Below, piece after piece: positions 18,830-28,159 of a DNA stretch of 28,159 bases. Source of the DNA: Symsagittifera roscoffensis (Eukaryota; Xenacoelomorpha; Acoela; Convolutidae); NCBI RefSeq assembly GCF_963678635.1, contig NW_026970914.1:1-28159 (forward strand). Reading direction: 5' to 3'. Position numbers and translations under genes: made by a program. A model generated the notes under the pieces. It ran no database searches and had not been told where the DNA came from. It worked only from the letters and a program-made list of their open reading frames with translations. Each line of letters opens with the position of its first letter. Position 1 is the first letter of the stretch.

Positions 18830-19766
18830 TTACTTTCCAAGGAGGTGCATGCATGGGTCCCAATTATTGGTCTGAAAAACCAAACAAAAGTGAGTTTTTG
18901 ATTGGCTGACTTTTATTCGTTTGGTAGAACTTTTCAAAATTTATCAAATTAGTTTTTTTTGATGCTTACCCGTAAGCAAGTTTCAAGAAGCCTGTACTCC
19001 TCTGTATCCCTATCTATTGTGTCAAACGCGCCGATGCTCCTTTGCTCAGCTGAAGTAGAAGAAAATATTTATTTGATTGGAACTCTTTAGAGAATTTAAA
19101 TTTGTACCTTACCATCCAGGCTCCTTTCCGATCCAAAACTTGCGCATCTACTCCAATCATTGGTCTAAAATTTTTCATAATGCCTATGATAAATGTAATA
19201 ATTTGATTAGCAGCTTACGGACATTTTGTTGTGCTAGTTGTCATCATGTTAAATTGATTTGCCCCTTTAAGTAATAAAATCTGTTGATTTTTGAAAGAAA
19301 ACAGGTAAATTGATTTTCAACTCACACGTAGGCAATATTCCAGAAGCCTGTACTGCTCTGTGGCCCTATCAATTGTGTCAAAAGCTCCGATGGATCTCTC
19401 GTTCGCTAAATTAGAAAATTGATGTTTTTTAAGTAGAAAAAACTATGATAAACTGATAATTTTTTTGGCTACCAAGGTGATGAAACACAAATTGACTCAA
19501 AACGCAGGAGGAATGATTTTACTTATGATACAAACTCATATTGAGACATATATATTGAATCATTTTAGGCACCGACAGCAAAGCCAATAAAACCAACTCA
19601 AGCCTTAGTTATTTCACACTGTTAGAGTGTACCTGAAAGAAAGTGATTGATATTTGAACAACTTTTAATTAAGTTTTTTTTGTATTAAAAGAAGATTTTA
19701 GGGCATCTAACCAAAAGTTGCGACAAACAAAGCACTAAGCACCAAATATTTGACAAGAAAACTCAT
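18830..19766 (-). CDS. Small secreted protein with duplicated exon pair (five exons)
   Basis: Exons on minus: 19766-19712, a signal peptide (MSFLVKYLVLSALFVATF); 19406-19326; 19164-19113; 19049-18970; 18871-18830, ending in TAA. Introns are 305, 161, 63 and 98 nt, with GT donors and AG acceptors. Phases agree across the gene: exon 1 leaves phase 1, which fits exons 2 and 4. Exons 2 and 4 encode the same module (RSIGAFDTIDR...EYRLLE..CLR), and exons 3 and 5 encode TNDWSRC and TNNWDPC. The protein is therefore two repeats of about 45 residues with a C-x(8)-C spacing. Between exons 2 and 4, eight codon differences are silent and four change the residue, so this frame was selected. Exon 2 has one extra T (five A on plus, 19380-19384) that breaks its frame: either a pseudogenising mutation, an alternative start phase or a base-call error. 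I do not recognise the family. The product is probably extracellular. Confidence 0.75.
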
Positions 19767-19863
19767 TTTTTGAAGAGATTTTTGTTCAACTCCTATTCTT
19801 CATTTTTTTACTCTTTTATTATTTTCGATTGGCATATGGCAAGCATTTGCGACAACAGCAGTT

Positions 19864-19870
19864 TTTTATA
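19864..19870 (-). promoter_or_regulatory. TATA-like element upstream of the secreted-protein gene
   Basis: On minus, GCTATAAAAAACTG lies about 100 bp before the ATG at 19766, in the right place and orientation for a core promoter. A short pyrimidine-poor leader follows. The call rests on position and sequence only. Confidence 0.45.
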
Positions 19871-20204
19871 GCGGGCTTTTCCTCAGACTATTATTACCCT
19901 AAAAAAAGCACGCAACAATTTTTTGTTTGATCAAGTTTTGTTTGAGTTATACCATGATCAGCTGAGAAACTAAAAATTTTTAAATCAACATTTCAACCGT
20001 TCAACAATTTCGTTTAACTTGTTCAACCGTTCAGCCGTTCATTTAAATGGAAAGATTTTAACTTTTAATTTTTTTGTGAAAAAAATTAAATCCTAGAATG
20101 AGATATGATAAGAGTAGTATATCGGATAACGAAATATAGAGCAGAAACGTACGAGAAAATTCTAGGGAAAAAGGATACTCAAAGCGTAAAGAAAAGAAGA
20201 AAAG
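19871..20204. other. Intergenic region
   Basis: No gene is seen. A small degenerate tandem of GTTCAACCGTTCA-like units occurs at about 19996-20042. Confidence 0.5.
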
Positions 20205-20523
20205 TCATTTTTGTGGAAAGTTATCCTGAGTAAAAAACAATAGGTCAGAAAACGATGCACAGCAAGCTGATGGTACTCCAGAAACAGTTAAAGGAAAAGA
20301 ACGTGTTGCCATTTTCTGGAAAAAAATAGACTCTGTTGGTGTAACCAAATATTCTTTTAAATGATGAAGAGATTTGATTTTCTGCAAAAATTTGATTTTC
20401 TGCATGGCGCTGCATGGCCCTATAAGCTCTGTCAGATTCGTACCGAGGAAAATCTAAGCTTGATCCTGTAAACTTTGAATAATCAGACAGAAAACCTAAC
20501 AAACATGGTGAAGGACCAATCAC
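20205..20523 (-). CDS. Unrecognised possible exon(s), two overlapping open frames
   Basis: Two frames on minus overlap. One (20523-20245) reads SPCLLGFLSDYSKFTGSSLD then FPRYESDRAYRAMQRHAEN. The other (20405-20205) reads HHLKEYLVTPTESIFFQKM then ATRSFPLTVSGVPSACCASF and stops at TGA. A TTTACAG at about 20465 and a TTTTTTTCCAG at about 20323 could be acceptors separating them. A 17 bp unit, TGCAGAAAATCAAATTT, is tandemly doubled at about 20376-20408. The sequence is less AT-rich than its surroundings, which favours coding origin, but no domain is recognised and start and structure are unknown. Confidence 0.3.
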
Positions 20524-21950
20524 AAAGGTATCAATGCTGAAATAGTTAGTTTAAGGTTGATACCAGTAAAAAATGAACAATTTAGTTAGATGATATAAAT
20601 TTATTTGTAGTTTTAAAAGGATGACAATTAGAAGTTGTAACCAAAGAATATTTTTATCTTCATCCACATATGATTAAAATTTCTCTGGAAACCAATACTT
20701 ATCACCTGACGTAATTTTCAGAATTGATCACACTACAACCAAGTTTGTGTTTAATTCTGTTGCTCCTTCTCTAATAAATCAATAATGAAAATGCTTTTCT
20801 GTATGAATTGAGGTTGTACAGTTGTAATGATAAGTTTTCTTGCTATACTTTATTCGCGCTTATAGTATAAATGTTCTTTTTTAAGGTTCCATTGCCAGTC
20901 AGTGTTCCTTTTCAAGGTTACTTCTTCAAACTCACTGTCTATCCACACACAATTCTAAGTTTTATCAATTCAAATTGTAAAGTGGAGATTCGTTTGACAT
21001 ACTTCTTAAGAAGGCTTTCTTTTTTTTGAGATTCGTTTGAGTTTTGAGTCTTTCTTTTATGATTTTTCTGTAATTTACCTTCTGGAGATTTTTTTAAACA
21101 ATTTTTTTAGTTTTGTTGCTTTATCACTTTTATCAGTCATTCGAAGCTTAGAACAATAAAGATAAGTATGGTTAGACATGACGAACAAATATATGATAAA
21201 ATTTTAAAATGAAATCTAATTTTTAACTTAGCATTTGAGTTAAAATCATAATCCAACAAAAAAAATGTTGGTATACATTGAGTCCTTGTTTCATATGAAA
21301 AGAAATATTTTCCCCATTTGCAGGTTTCTGGCAAAACAAAACGGGCAATTTCCACAATTACATCAAAATTCGTTTTTGAAAATCGTTTCAAATCAAATTT
21401 TTAATCTTTGGATATGCATGGTTTTCCAAGCTTGATTTCTTTTTTGTTCATGTTATCCTAAAGTTTTTCAAATTTATACACAATGGTTTCATTTGGTTCT
21501 CATGGATGGCAACTTACGTCACCTGATTTTCGTACAATGACTTTCGCGTGATTTCACTCAAATGACAGCATGAATTTCAAATGTTCATGTGAGTCAAAAT
21601 ACGCCAAAAACGTAGTCTCGCTGAGATTTCTTAGCGCCAAAATACGAGATAGTTTCCTATAGAATATTGGAACTTTCAGTTTGGACAAACAAATTGTTTT
21701 ATTGCGTAGCTCATCAGAGAACTGGCTGAAAGAATTGGTCGAGTAGTTGACGGTAGATGGCGGTAAATGTTTCTTAAATAAAAAATAACTGCTCATTGAA
21801 TTAAAATGCAGGGGCTTAAAAGATTAGAGTAGATTTTTTTAGTAAAAGTAAAGACCTTAAAATATAATTTAACCAACAATTAAAGTGAATGTTTATTTGA
21901 GACGTTAGTTAAAATTAAAGCAAATTGAAATAATTCATTTGATTTTTTTG
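20524..21950. other. Intergenic region with scattered short open frames
   Basis: A 51-codon frame on plus at 20868-21023 (VPLPVSVPFQGYFFKLTVYP and onward) and two on minus (21391-21137; 21796-21554) are open but lack recognisable motifs. Some could be exons. An AATAAATCAATAATG near 20776 could be a poly(A) signal on plus, after a stretch reading TTTKFVFNSVAPSLINQ. The 14-mer GTAGTTGACGGTAG at 21743-21756 recurs at 11091-11104, and the surrounding 21600-21780 has the look of a dispersed genomic repeat. Confidence 0.35.
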
Positions 21951-21959
21951 AAACAGCCT

Positions 21960-24260
21960 GGAATGTGTGGAAAATTTCATTGAGTCATTTTTTGAAGTGT
22001 GAAAAATCATTTCTTGGTAAATCCTTTCAAATCAGCCATCACAAACAAGAAATCTACCGAAAAAGTACTATTTTGGAAAGTTCGAAGAAAAAGAAAATTT
22101 TGCGGGAAAAAAACAATTGTAGGTAGTGGAATATATCATATTTTTAAATAACAAATATAAGAAAACGGCAAAACTCTTGGTATTATCGAAGGAATTTGGT
22201 AACTAAAATTTTTGAACTTTTTAACCATGCATGCATTTCTTCCGCCGTAAAAAAACGCTGTTATTCAAAATTTGGGAAATATTGAACTTTATATTTGAAA
22301 AAAATTCCTAAATGATGCTAAACAAACTACATTAAACATATCACACATGCCATATTTTTTTAAAAAAAGTTCCATTTGTGGGATTTTAATTCGCTTCTGT
22401 ACCCACGGAAGAAATTTGGTTTTTGAGGATTTGACTAGTTTTAAACCTAAAACTATTGATTTCAGTTTGATTGATCCATCCTTTAGAATATGTGAAAAAC
22501 ATCAAAAATTCTTGTTCAAAAATCTTTTGTAGTTGAGAACAGTGAAATGGAATTTGTTTAAAATATATCGAAATCAGAAAGAAAATACAAAAACAATTTC
22601 ACATGTTTTTAGTATGCGTAAAAATACGATCCATATGTTGGAAAATTATAAGAAGAGAATTAGAGTGCTAAATGAATTGGCGGTTTTTGTCTTTTTGTCT
22701 TTCTATTGGCAATAATGACTTGTTGGTTCATTTGGTTTTTATGTCAACTGAAAATGAACATAATAGCACTCTTTCGAAAACAAAAAAAAACGAGATAGAG
22801 GAACTACGACGAATATTTTTGAGGAATTAACAATAAAAATCAACGAGATTTTTTGATTTGCGTGAAGACAAGACCTTGTCCTAGTACAGTAGTGATGATT
22901 CATATAGTTCAAGACGGTAAGGCTGAAGCTTTTTTTTATACCCTTCCAGTATCGAAGAAACCGCTTTTTGACTGTTGTCAATTCGACCGTTTAAAAAATG
23001 GGTAGGCACATTGTGATTGGTTGTGTTTTGATTTTTTTAAAATTTTGTTTCTAAGGTTCTGCAGTCATGCAAACAAAACAGCAGTCTCATTAATTTCCTT
23101 AGTAAAGATTAAACACCATTAAACAAGAAGCTGATTCAATTTAAAACGTTCATTTGAGAATCTGGAATGTGATAATTTTATAGTTACAGTTTCAACCATT
23201 TCAAATCGTACCAAAGAAGATTTTGGAAAGTTAAAATTGAAGAGAAAGAAATTGTCGCGGAAAAAAATTAACAAATTCAGATAGTGGTTACGGAATATAA
23301 GCTAAATTCATTGTTTTATCAAAAGAATTTTTTTTGCACTGTTTTGAAATTTTGCTCATGCATTCTAATATATGGTAAAATTTCTTCCACAATAATTAAC
23401 TGTGGCATTCAAGACTTGGGTAAAATTGAACCCAATTTAAAAAAAATCTAATTATTTATATGCAAACTTTTTTTTACAAATTTCATATTGACAGATAAAA
23501 TTTTTGATGCTTTGACTAGTTTAAAACCTTAAATTAATAACTCCAAATTGATTGATCCATCCTTTCGATTATGTGGCAAAAATCAATGATTCCTAATAGT
23601 GTACTCACCTCAATGTCTTTGAAGCACGTTTGAGAACTTTCGTTAAAAACAGTAATTTGGATTTCGTTTGAAAACTATCGAAAAAAAGTCCAAAAACATT
23701 TTGACATCATTTAGGTATGCTTAAGAAACAGTGCACATAACGGAAAACTACATAATGAAATTTAAAGGGCTAAATGATTTGGCGGTTTCTGTATTCTACT
23801 TTTCCGATTTGCAAAAATGAAATCTTGCAGCATTTTACTTTTTGTCAACTGAAATTGAAAAAAAATAGCACTCTTTCGAAAATAAAGAAACTGAGAAGAC
23901 GGTAAGGCGGAAGAATTTTTGTTCCAGCTTTCAAGAAACCGCTTCTTTGACTGTTGTCTTTCCAACGATTTGAAAAATGGGTAGGAACACTGTGATTGGT
24001 TGTGTTTTGATTTTTTAAAAATTTTGTTCATAAGGTTCTGCAGTCATACAAGCAAAACAGAAGATTGTCTCAATAAATTCATTAGTCAAAATTAGGCATC
24101 ATTTAAAAAGATGATGATTCAATTTAAAACGGTCATATGAGAACGTTTAAGGCAAAATCTGGAAGCTAAATTTTTTTTGGGATCAATATCAGCCATTTCG
24201 AATCGTACCCCACAATTTTAGTTAGTTGAAAACTAGGAAGTTTTGGAAAATTTTATGAAA
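21960..24260. repeat. Tandem duplication, unit about 1-1.15 kb, two copies plus a partial third
   Basis: Copy 1 runs from about 21960 to 23090 and copy 2 from about 23095 to 24110. A partial third starts near 24115 and is recognisable to about 24260. Shared landmarks: TTTTGGAAAGTT (22071 and 23221; TTTTGGAAAATT at 24241), TTGACTAGTTTAAAACCTWAA followed by TTGATTGATCCATCCTTT (22430-22485 and 23513-23569), CACTCTTTCGAAAA, and TTGACTGTTGTC then GGGTAGG.ACA.TGTGATTGG (22970-23020 and 23948-23999). Copies are well diverged, with indels of up to about 170 bp. The open frames inside (22347-22715 plus; 22981-22739 and 24031-23762 minus) are not conserved between copies, so no shared gene is supported. 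Confidence 0.8.
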
Positions 24261-24600
24261 TTTGTGTTGATTTTTTGTTTTCTTGTCACTTTCCTAGAAA
24301 ATCAGTTTTACAGTTTGTTTATTTTACTTCGAATTTCGAGTCTGCCTACTCTTTATTTTTTGATTCAGATCGTTTTATCACATCACACTGAAACAAAACA
24401 ACTTTTACTGAAATTTTTTGTTGCTTGTGTTTTTCAAGACTATGACCGGAACATTCTGTGCGCTTTGCACTGTAAACGGCTATCCTTGTTATCTTTTGAT
24501 TAAATTTCTGCCTATCTTTTGATTTGAAAACGTCAGTCCGTCTTCGATCGATATGAAATAGCTTTAATAAATGAAAAAATGAATAAAGTAATGGCCTTTG
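24243..24600 (+). CDS. Possible small secreted protein, uncertain
   Basis: An open frame at 24243-24503 begins MENFMKFVLIFCFLVTFLEN, whose MKFVLIFCFLVTFL part looks like a signal peptide. A second frame after a TTTTTCAAG at about 24438 reads GTFCALCTVNGYPCYLL and stops at TGA near 24520, giving a C-x2-C-x6-C pattern. Splicing could join the two, but no good donor was found. AATAAA motifs at about 24567 and 24582 would suit a plus-strand 3' end. No family is recognised. The start lies in the partial third copy of the 1 kb repeat. Confidence 0.25.
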
Positions 24601-25500
24601 TTTCTCGGAATGACTTTAAGGTCCGGATTTGCTGAGGCACAGCCAAGCGTTTAAAATAATTTTGCGAGTAACTTGTTAATTATTTTGTTTGTTCGCATAT
24701 ATTCAATTCGTAACACGTTTGTTGATTCAACTTTTTCAGAAAGAAAATAGATTTGTTTTCAGCAGAGACGCTGAGAACGCATAAAATATTTTTTTGACGC
24801 TAGCCAAAGGTTATACTATTAAGATTATTTACCGTCGTCTCTTGGCCACAGTAGTATATGTTGGAAGCGTCTTTAGTGAGGACTTTCAAGATTCCATGTT
24901 TTCGGAATTGCTATAGAGTTTCGGCCATCTATGATATGTAATAAGATAGGGAATATAGATGGTACGTTTTTGTATCAGGATTGTGCACATGGAAAAAGTA
25001 CTTTTTGAATAGAAATTGGTATTTTATAGCCAAAACGCTCGAGCGCTTTATTGAATTGTAAACATCAGAAGTGTTTTCGTGAAGAGTGTAAATTGAAAGA
25101 AAGATGTATTGTGAAGATTATCATGGTAAGACCATGGAAAAAGATATTGCAGATAATGATCGTTCTCTTCAATTTTCATCAGAAAACTTGAAGTTAAGGT
25201 GAGATTTGATGTATTTTGAGTTCAAACTGGTCGTTCGTAAAATTTAAGTAACGATGTTGCTGAATTATTTAACTTTGCTGAAATCTTCTCAACCTTCGCA
25301 AAAATCACTTTACTTAGAGAAAAAAAGAAATTTATTGAAAAAGTGTCTAAATAGTTTCTTGACAATAACTTTGCCAGAGCTTTCTTGTAAATTATCGCTT
25401 GAATCCTTAAAAGAATGGATATTATAAACTGCATTAGTTTTTATAAATTTAAAGGTTTTGTAAATATTCCATCAACTTGAACATATCTATGGCCTTGTTT
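24601..25500. other. Intergenic region, nothing recognised
   Basis: No gene, RNA or clear repeat was seen. The minus-strand open frame at 25434-25222 is rich in Leu, Phe and Lys and is probably chance. A small tandem (TATGGCCTTGTTTT, twice) begins at about 25489. Confidence 0.5.
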
Positions 25501-25501
25501 T

Positions 25502-25867
25502 TTGACTTGTTTTCTGATTATGGCCTTGTTTTCCAAAAAATCTGACTTGTTTTCAGGGCAGCTTTGCCTAATACCACCTAATCAAGGCATCTCTACTTCT
25601 AATTTCCTCTTTAAAAAATCCAGGCTCCCGTTTGTCAATAGAGGAATTGCCTGGATTGTTTTTGCTACAATTCCAAATAGAGGATTTTCAACTCGCTCTA
25701 ATCTCATATCAACGAATGGCTGGAATGAAGTACAAACGCATTTTCGAAGATAATTTTGTACAAAACGAAACTTTTTGCTACACTGCAAGCCAAGTTTTAT
25801 ATATTCGAAGAAGAGTTATAACTGATCCATTTTCTATCTTGAAACTAGATACCAGCACTCTCTGAGG
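25502..25867 (+). CDS. Unrecognised open frames, possible exon
   Basis: Two overlapping plus frames are open: 25502-25753 (containing NRGIAWIVFATIPNRGFSTR) and 25632-25865 (EELPGLFLLQFQIEDFQLAL, then MAGMKYKRIFEDNFVQNETF). The second reads like an ordinary soluble protein and ends at TGA. A TTGTTTTCAG at about 25548-25557 is a good acceptor upstream. No domain is recognised, and which frame is real cannot be decided by eye. Confidence 0.3.
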
Positions 25868-26027
25868 GTTTTTCATGTTTTCATTCTCGGTTGCATAATT
25901 CTTGGTATAGTCTCCGATAAAAGTTTTTTTAAACTCGAAATTTTAGAAATTTGCGAAAAAGACGCAAATTTTAGTTTTAGTTCAATGGAAGAACAAAACT
26001 GCATTTTCAACATAATTTTTCTGTTTT

Positions 26028-26294
26028 TTGATAACACTGAAAACTTTTTTGAAATGTTTTGAGATATGGATGAACGTGTTTGTTAATGTTACACCGCTAG
26101 AAGCCTTTAAATACATTCATTCTATATTTCCTCCATGTTCTGATTTGAAGTTTCTTCAGTACTTTTGTTCTATCAAGTCCATTCTTTCTGAATTTTGGTC
26201 AATTTTACTGAAAATTCGTGCTCTAGGTGATAATTCTGGAAAATCAAACTTCTTCTTCTTCAAATCAAATCAAATCAATCAGATGAGGGTTTAG
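26028..26294 (+). CDS. Unrecognised open frame, possible exon
   Basis: An 88-codon frame on plus contains TFLKCFEIWMNVFVNVTPLE and FPPCSDLKFLQYFCSIKSIL. It is rich in aromatic residues with four Cys. No family match is known. Its end runs into the tandem repeat at 26285. It could be chance in AT-rich DNA. Confidence 0.2.
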   Translation: MITLKTFLKCFEIWMNVFVNVTPLEAFKYIHSIFPPCSDLKFLQYFCSIKSILSEFWSILLKIRALGDNSGKSNFFFFKSNQINQMRV

Positions 26295-27122
26295 ACATAG
26301 TTTGATTAACATTAAAACCTAAATTACGCAAGCACCATTGAATTTACGCAAGTACTTGTTCAGATCAACCTCATTCATTTGAGGGTTTAGACATAGTTTG
26401 ATTAACATTAAAACCTGAATTACGCAAGCACCATTGAATTCACGCAAGTACGTGTTCAGATCAGCCTTCAAATTTACATACATCATCATAGCCGGAAAAA
26501 ATTAACAAAAAGGGTTAAAGAAACAATAGCTGCGATAAGGTTATGCTACATGATACAATTGCACAAAGTTTTTGTGCCCTGAGAAATCTAACATTGAACT
26601 CCAAATTTAAAAGAAGAAGTCGCTTACATTCGTATCTGGGGAGAGCAATTTGCCCAACTTTCAGCAAATGGCTTTAAATTTCACTCAAAAACGCATACAT
26701 AGCAAAGTAAATTTTTCAAAAGAATCTTTTTTCAAATCCATTTTCAATCATTTGAGGGTTTAGACATAGTTTGATTAACATTAAAACCTAAATTACGCAA
26801 GCACCATTGAATTTACGCAAATACTTGTTCAGATCAACCTTCAAATTTACCTACATCATCATAGCCGGAAAAATTAACAAAAAGGGCTAAAGAAACAATA
26901 GCTGCGATAAGGTAATGCTACATGCTACAATTGCACAAAGTTTTTGTCCCCTGAGAAATCTAAACATTGAACTCCAAATTTTAAAGAAGAAATCGCCTAC
27001 AATCGTATCTGGGGAGAGCAGTTTGCCCAACTTTCAGCAGATGGCTTCAAATTTCACTCAAAAACGCATATATAGCAAAGTAAATTTTTCAAAAGAATCT
27101 TTTTTCAAATCCATTTTTATCA
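26285..27122. repeat. Young tandem duplication, 373 bp unit with a truncated leading copy
   Basis: The block starting GAGGGTTTAGACATAGTTTG occurs at 26285, 26381 and 26754. The last two copies are full length (about 370 bp) and about 95% identical, with a handful of substitutions and one-base indels. The first is only about 96 bp, ending after the shared GTTCAGATCAACCT. The copies carry CATCATCATAGCCGGAAAAA and GTATCTGGGGAGAGCA. The open frame at 26915-27172 lies in the last copy and is not preserved in the preceding one. A short CAAAT run at about 26262-26277 sits at the left edge. Confidence 0.92.
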
Positions 27123-28159
27123 TCAGCTCAACCAAGTATTACTTGATCAGTTATAGTGTTTTCACCCATTAACCATGCCCATCACTGCACTGCTATAAAA
27201 CTTCCCGGGCTGATTTGATAACTGAGTTATTTTTAAAAAATATTTACAAAACATTTTGAGACCTGTTTTTACCCCAATATATATCTCAATTGGAATTTTT
27301 CAAAAAAAAATTCCAAAACTTTTTCAAATCAGTAAAAGCTTACAGCTCGTTTAAGCCTCGCAGTGCTGTTAAGTGCCATAAAACTAGGTTGAAACTGTAA
27401 TGGCGATTAAGATCAAAAATATGACAGAATTTTTTGGTTTTCATCAAAAGGAGTTGTCATTAAACGGTTTTAGCCGCTCAGTTTATTACAAAAGGGCAAA
27501 ATAACAATAATTTAGAAAAAAGTTCTTCTACGGCCAAAAAAATCCCATTATTTTATATTGAGTTTGCAAAAAATGCAATTGGAAGCTTGGTTATCAAGTC
27601 TTTTTTTTCAAAACGACAAAAAATGTTCTCACAACAATGACTGTGGTCTAATCATTGGCTGCATTTATGACAACCACCAGTTATTTCTTCACATGATATT
27701 TTGCCACATATTACTTTTCATTTGGTGCACAACATTTGATCTTTTTTTTTCAAGTAACTTTCATTGCCAATGCAAACAATCAATATCCGTTAAGACAACT
27801 AAGAATTTTCAAAAAAAGATTTTTCGAAGATCATAAAAATCTTCTCTGAATGCTTTTCTTTTATCTGATGTCTTTTCTTTTTTTCAGAAGTCCTTTTTTC
27901 ATTTTTCAGTGATGTTCTAGTGGGTTAATTAATTTTTTATGAATGACTGTGCAATAATTTAGTAAATTAACAAAAAAAAAAACGGATTTTAATTTGAGAA
28001 AAACACTTGTCATCAAATTTTAAAGAGCGTTGCTCTTGAGCTTTTTTAAGCTATTATCAATTTTAAAAAACCTTGAAATCAAGCATCACTCCAGCGTATC
28101 TTGTAGTTTTTGAATTTTTCAGCAGCGTTTCTATAGTTTGAGTTAAATTCAAACCAAAA
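27123..28159. other. AT-rich region, nothing firm
   Basis: A plus frame at 27558-27836 contains KCSHNNDCGLIIGCIYDN. The opposite strand, at about 27712-27650, reads CGKISCEEITGGCHKCSQ then TGA. Both are Cys-rich, but neither has a start, a signal peptide or splice signals that can be defended. Long T and A runs dominate the rest. Confidence 0.4.

Noticed and set aside
18961-19060. Plus-strand open frame reading across the secreted-protein exon (SLYSSVSLSIVS)
   Set aside because: Codon differences between the duplicated exons are silent in the minus-strand frame, and the splice signals and signal peptide are on minus.
27558-27836. Cys-rich open frames on both strands
   Set aside because: No start, signal peptide or splice structure could be defended on either strand.

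Overview
The window looks like AT-rich, repeat-laden invertebrate DNA, most likely from a nematode. Splice acceptors are of the TTTTCAG type. The introns that can be placed are short (about 47 to 305 nt). Coding exons are small and widely spaced. No tRNA, rRNA, bacterial operon or CRISPR array was seen. The organism is an inference; no species-specific marker was recognised.

Left two thirds (about 0.75 to 16.96 kb): the decayed remains of one Polinton/Maverick DNA transposon, the virus-like self-synthesising class. It lies between two diverged inverted repeats (about 780-1000 and 16575-16950) and starts just beyond a 460 bp (TACA)n microsatellite. On the minus strand, reading leftwards from about 9.1 kb, come a possible PC4-like ssDNA-binding protein, the retroviral-type integrase, a minor (penton-like) capsid protein, a major capsid protein and an adenain-like cysteine protease. 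On the plus strand a protein-primed family B DNA polymerase fills 12.3-16.4 kb and ends about 130 bp from the right repeat. Every one of these genes is broken by stops and frameshifts. The packaging ATPase was not found. The left arm carries an old tandem duplication (about 925-3190 and 3194-5812), so the protease and the C-terminal part of the major capsid protein occur twice. A small spliced gene with less AT-rich sequence (10594-11000, minus) sits between the structural genes and the polymerase and may be cargo or an insertion.

Right third (17-28 kb): host-like sequence. The best gene is a small secreted protein on the minus strand (19766 to 18830). It has a signal-peptide exon and a duplicated pair of exons whose differences are mostly silent. 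The rest holds tandem duplications (about 1 kb units at 21.96-24.26 kb; 373 bp units at 26.28-27.12 kb) and a few unrecognised open frames that may be chance. Long stretches show nothing recognisable.

Working logic of the element when intact: integrase inserts the linear element, PolB copies it by protein priming, and capsid proteins plus protease make a particle. None of these steps can be encoded by the present copy.
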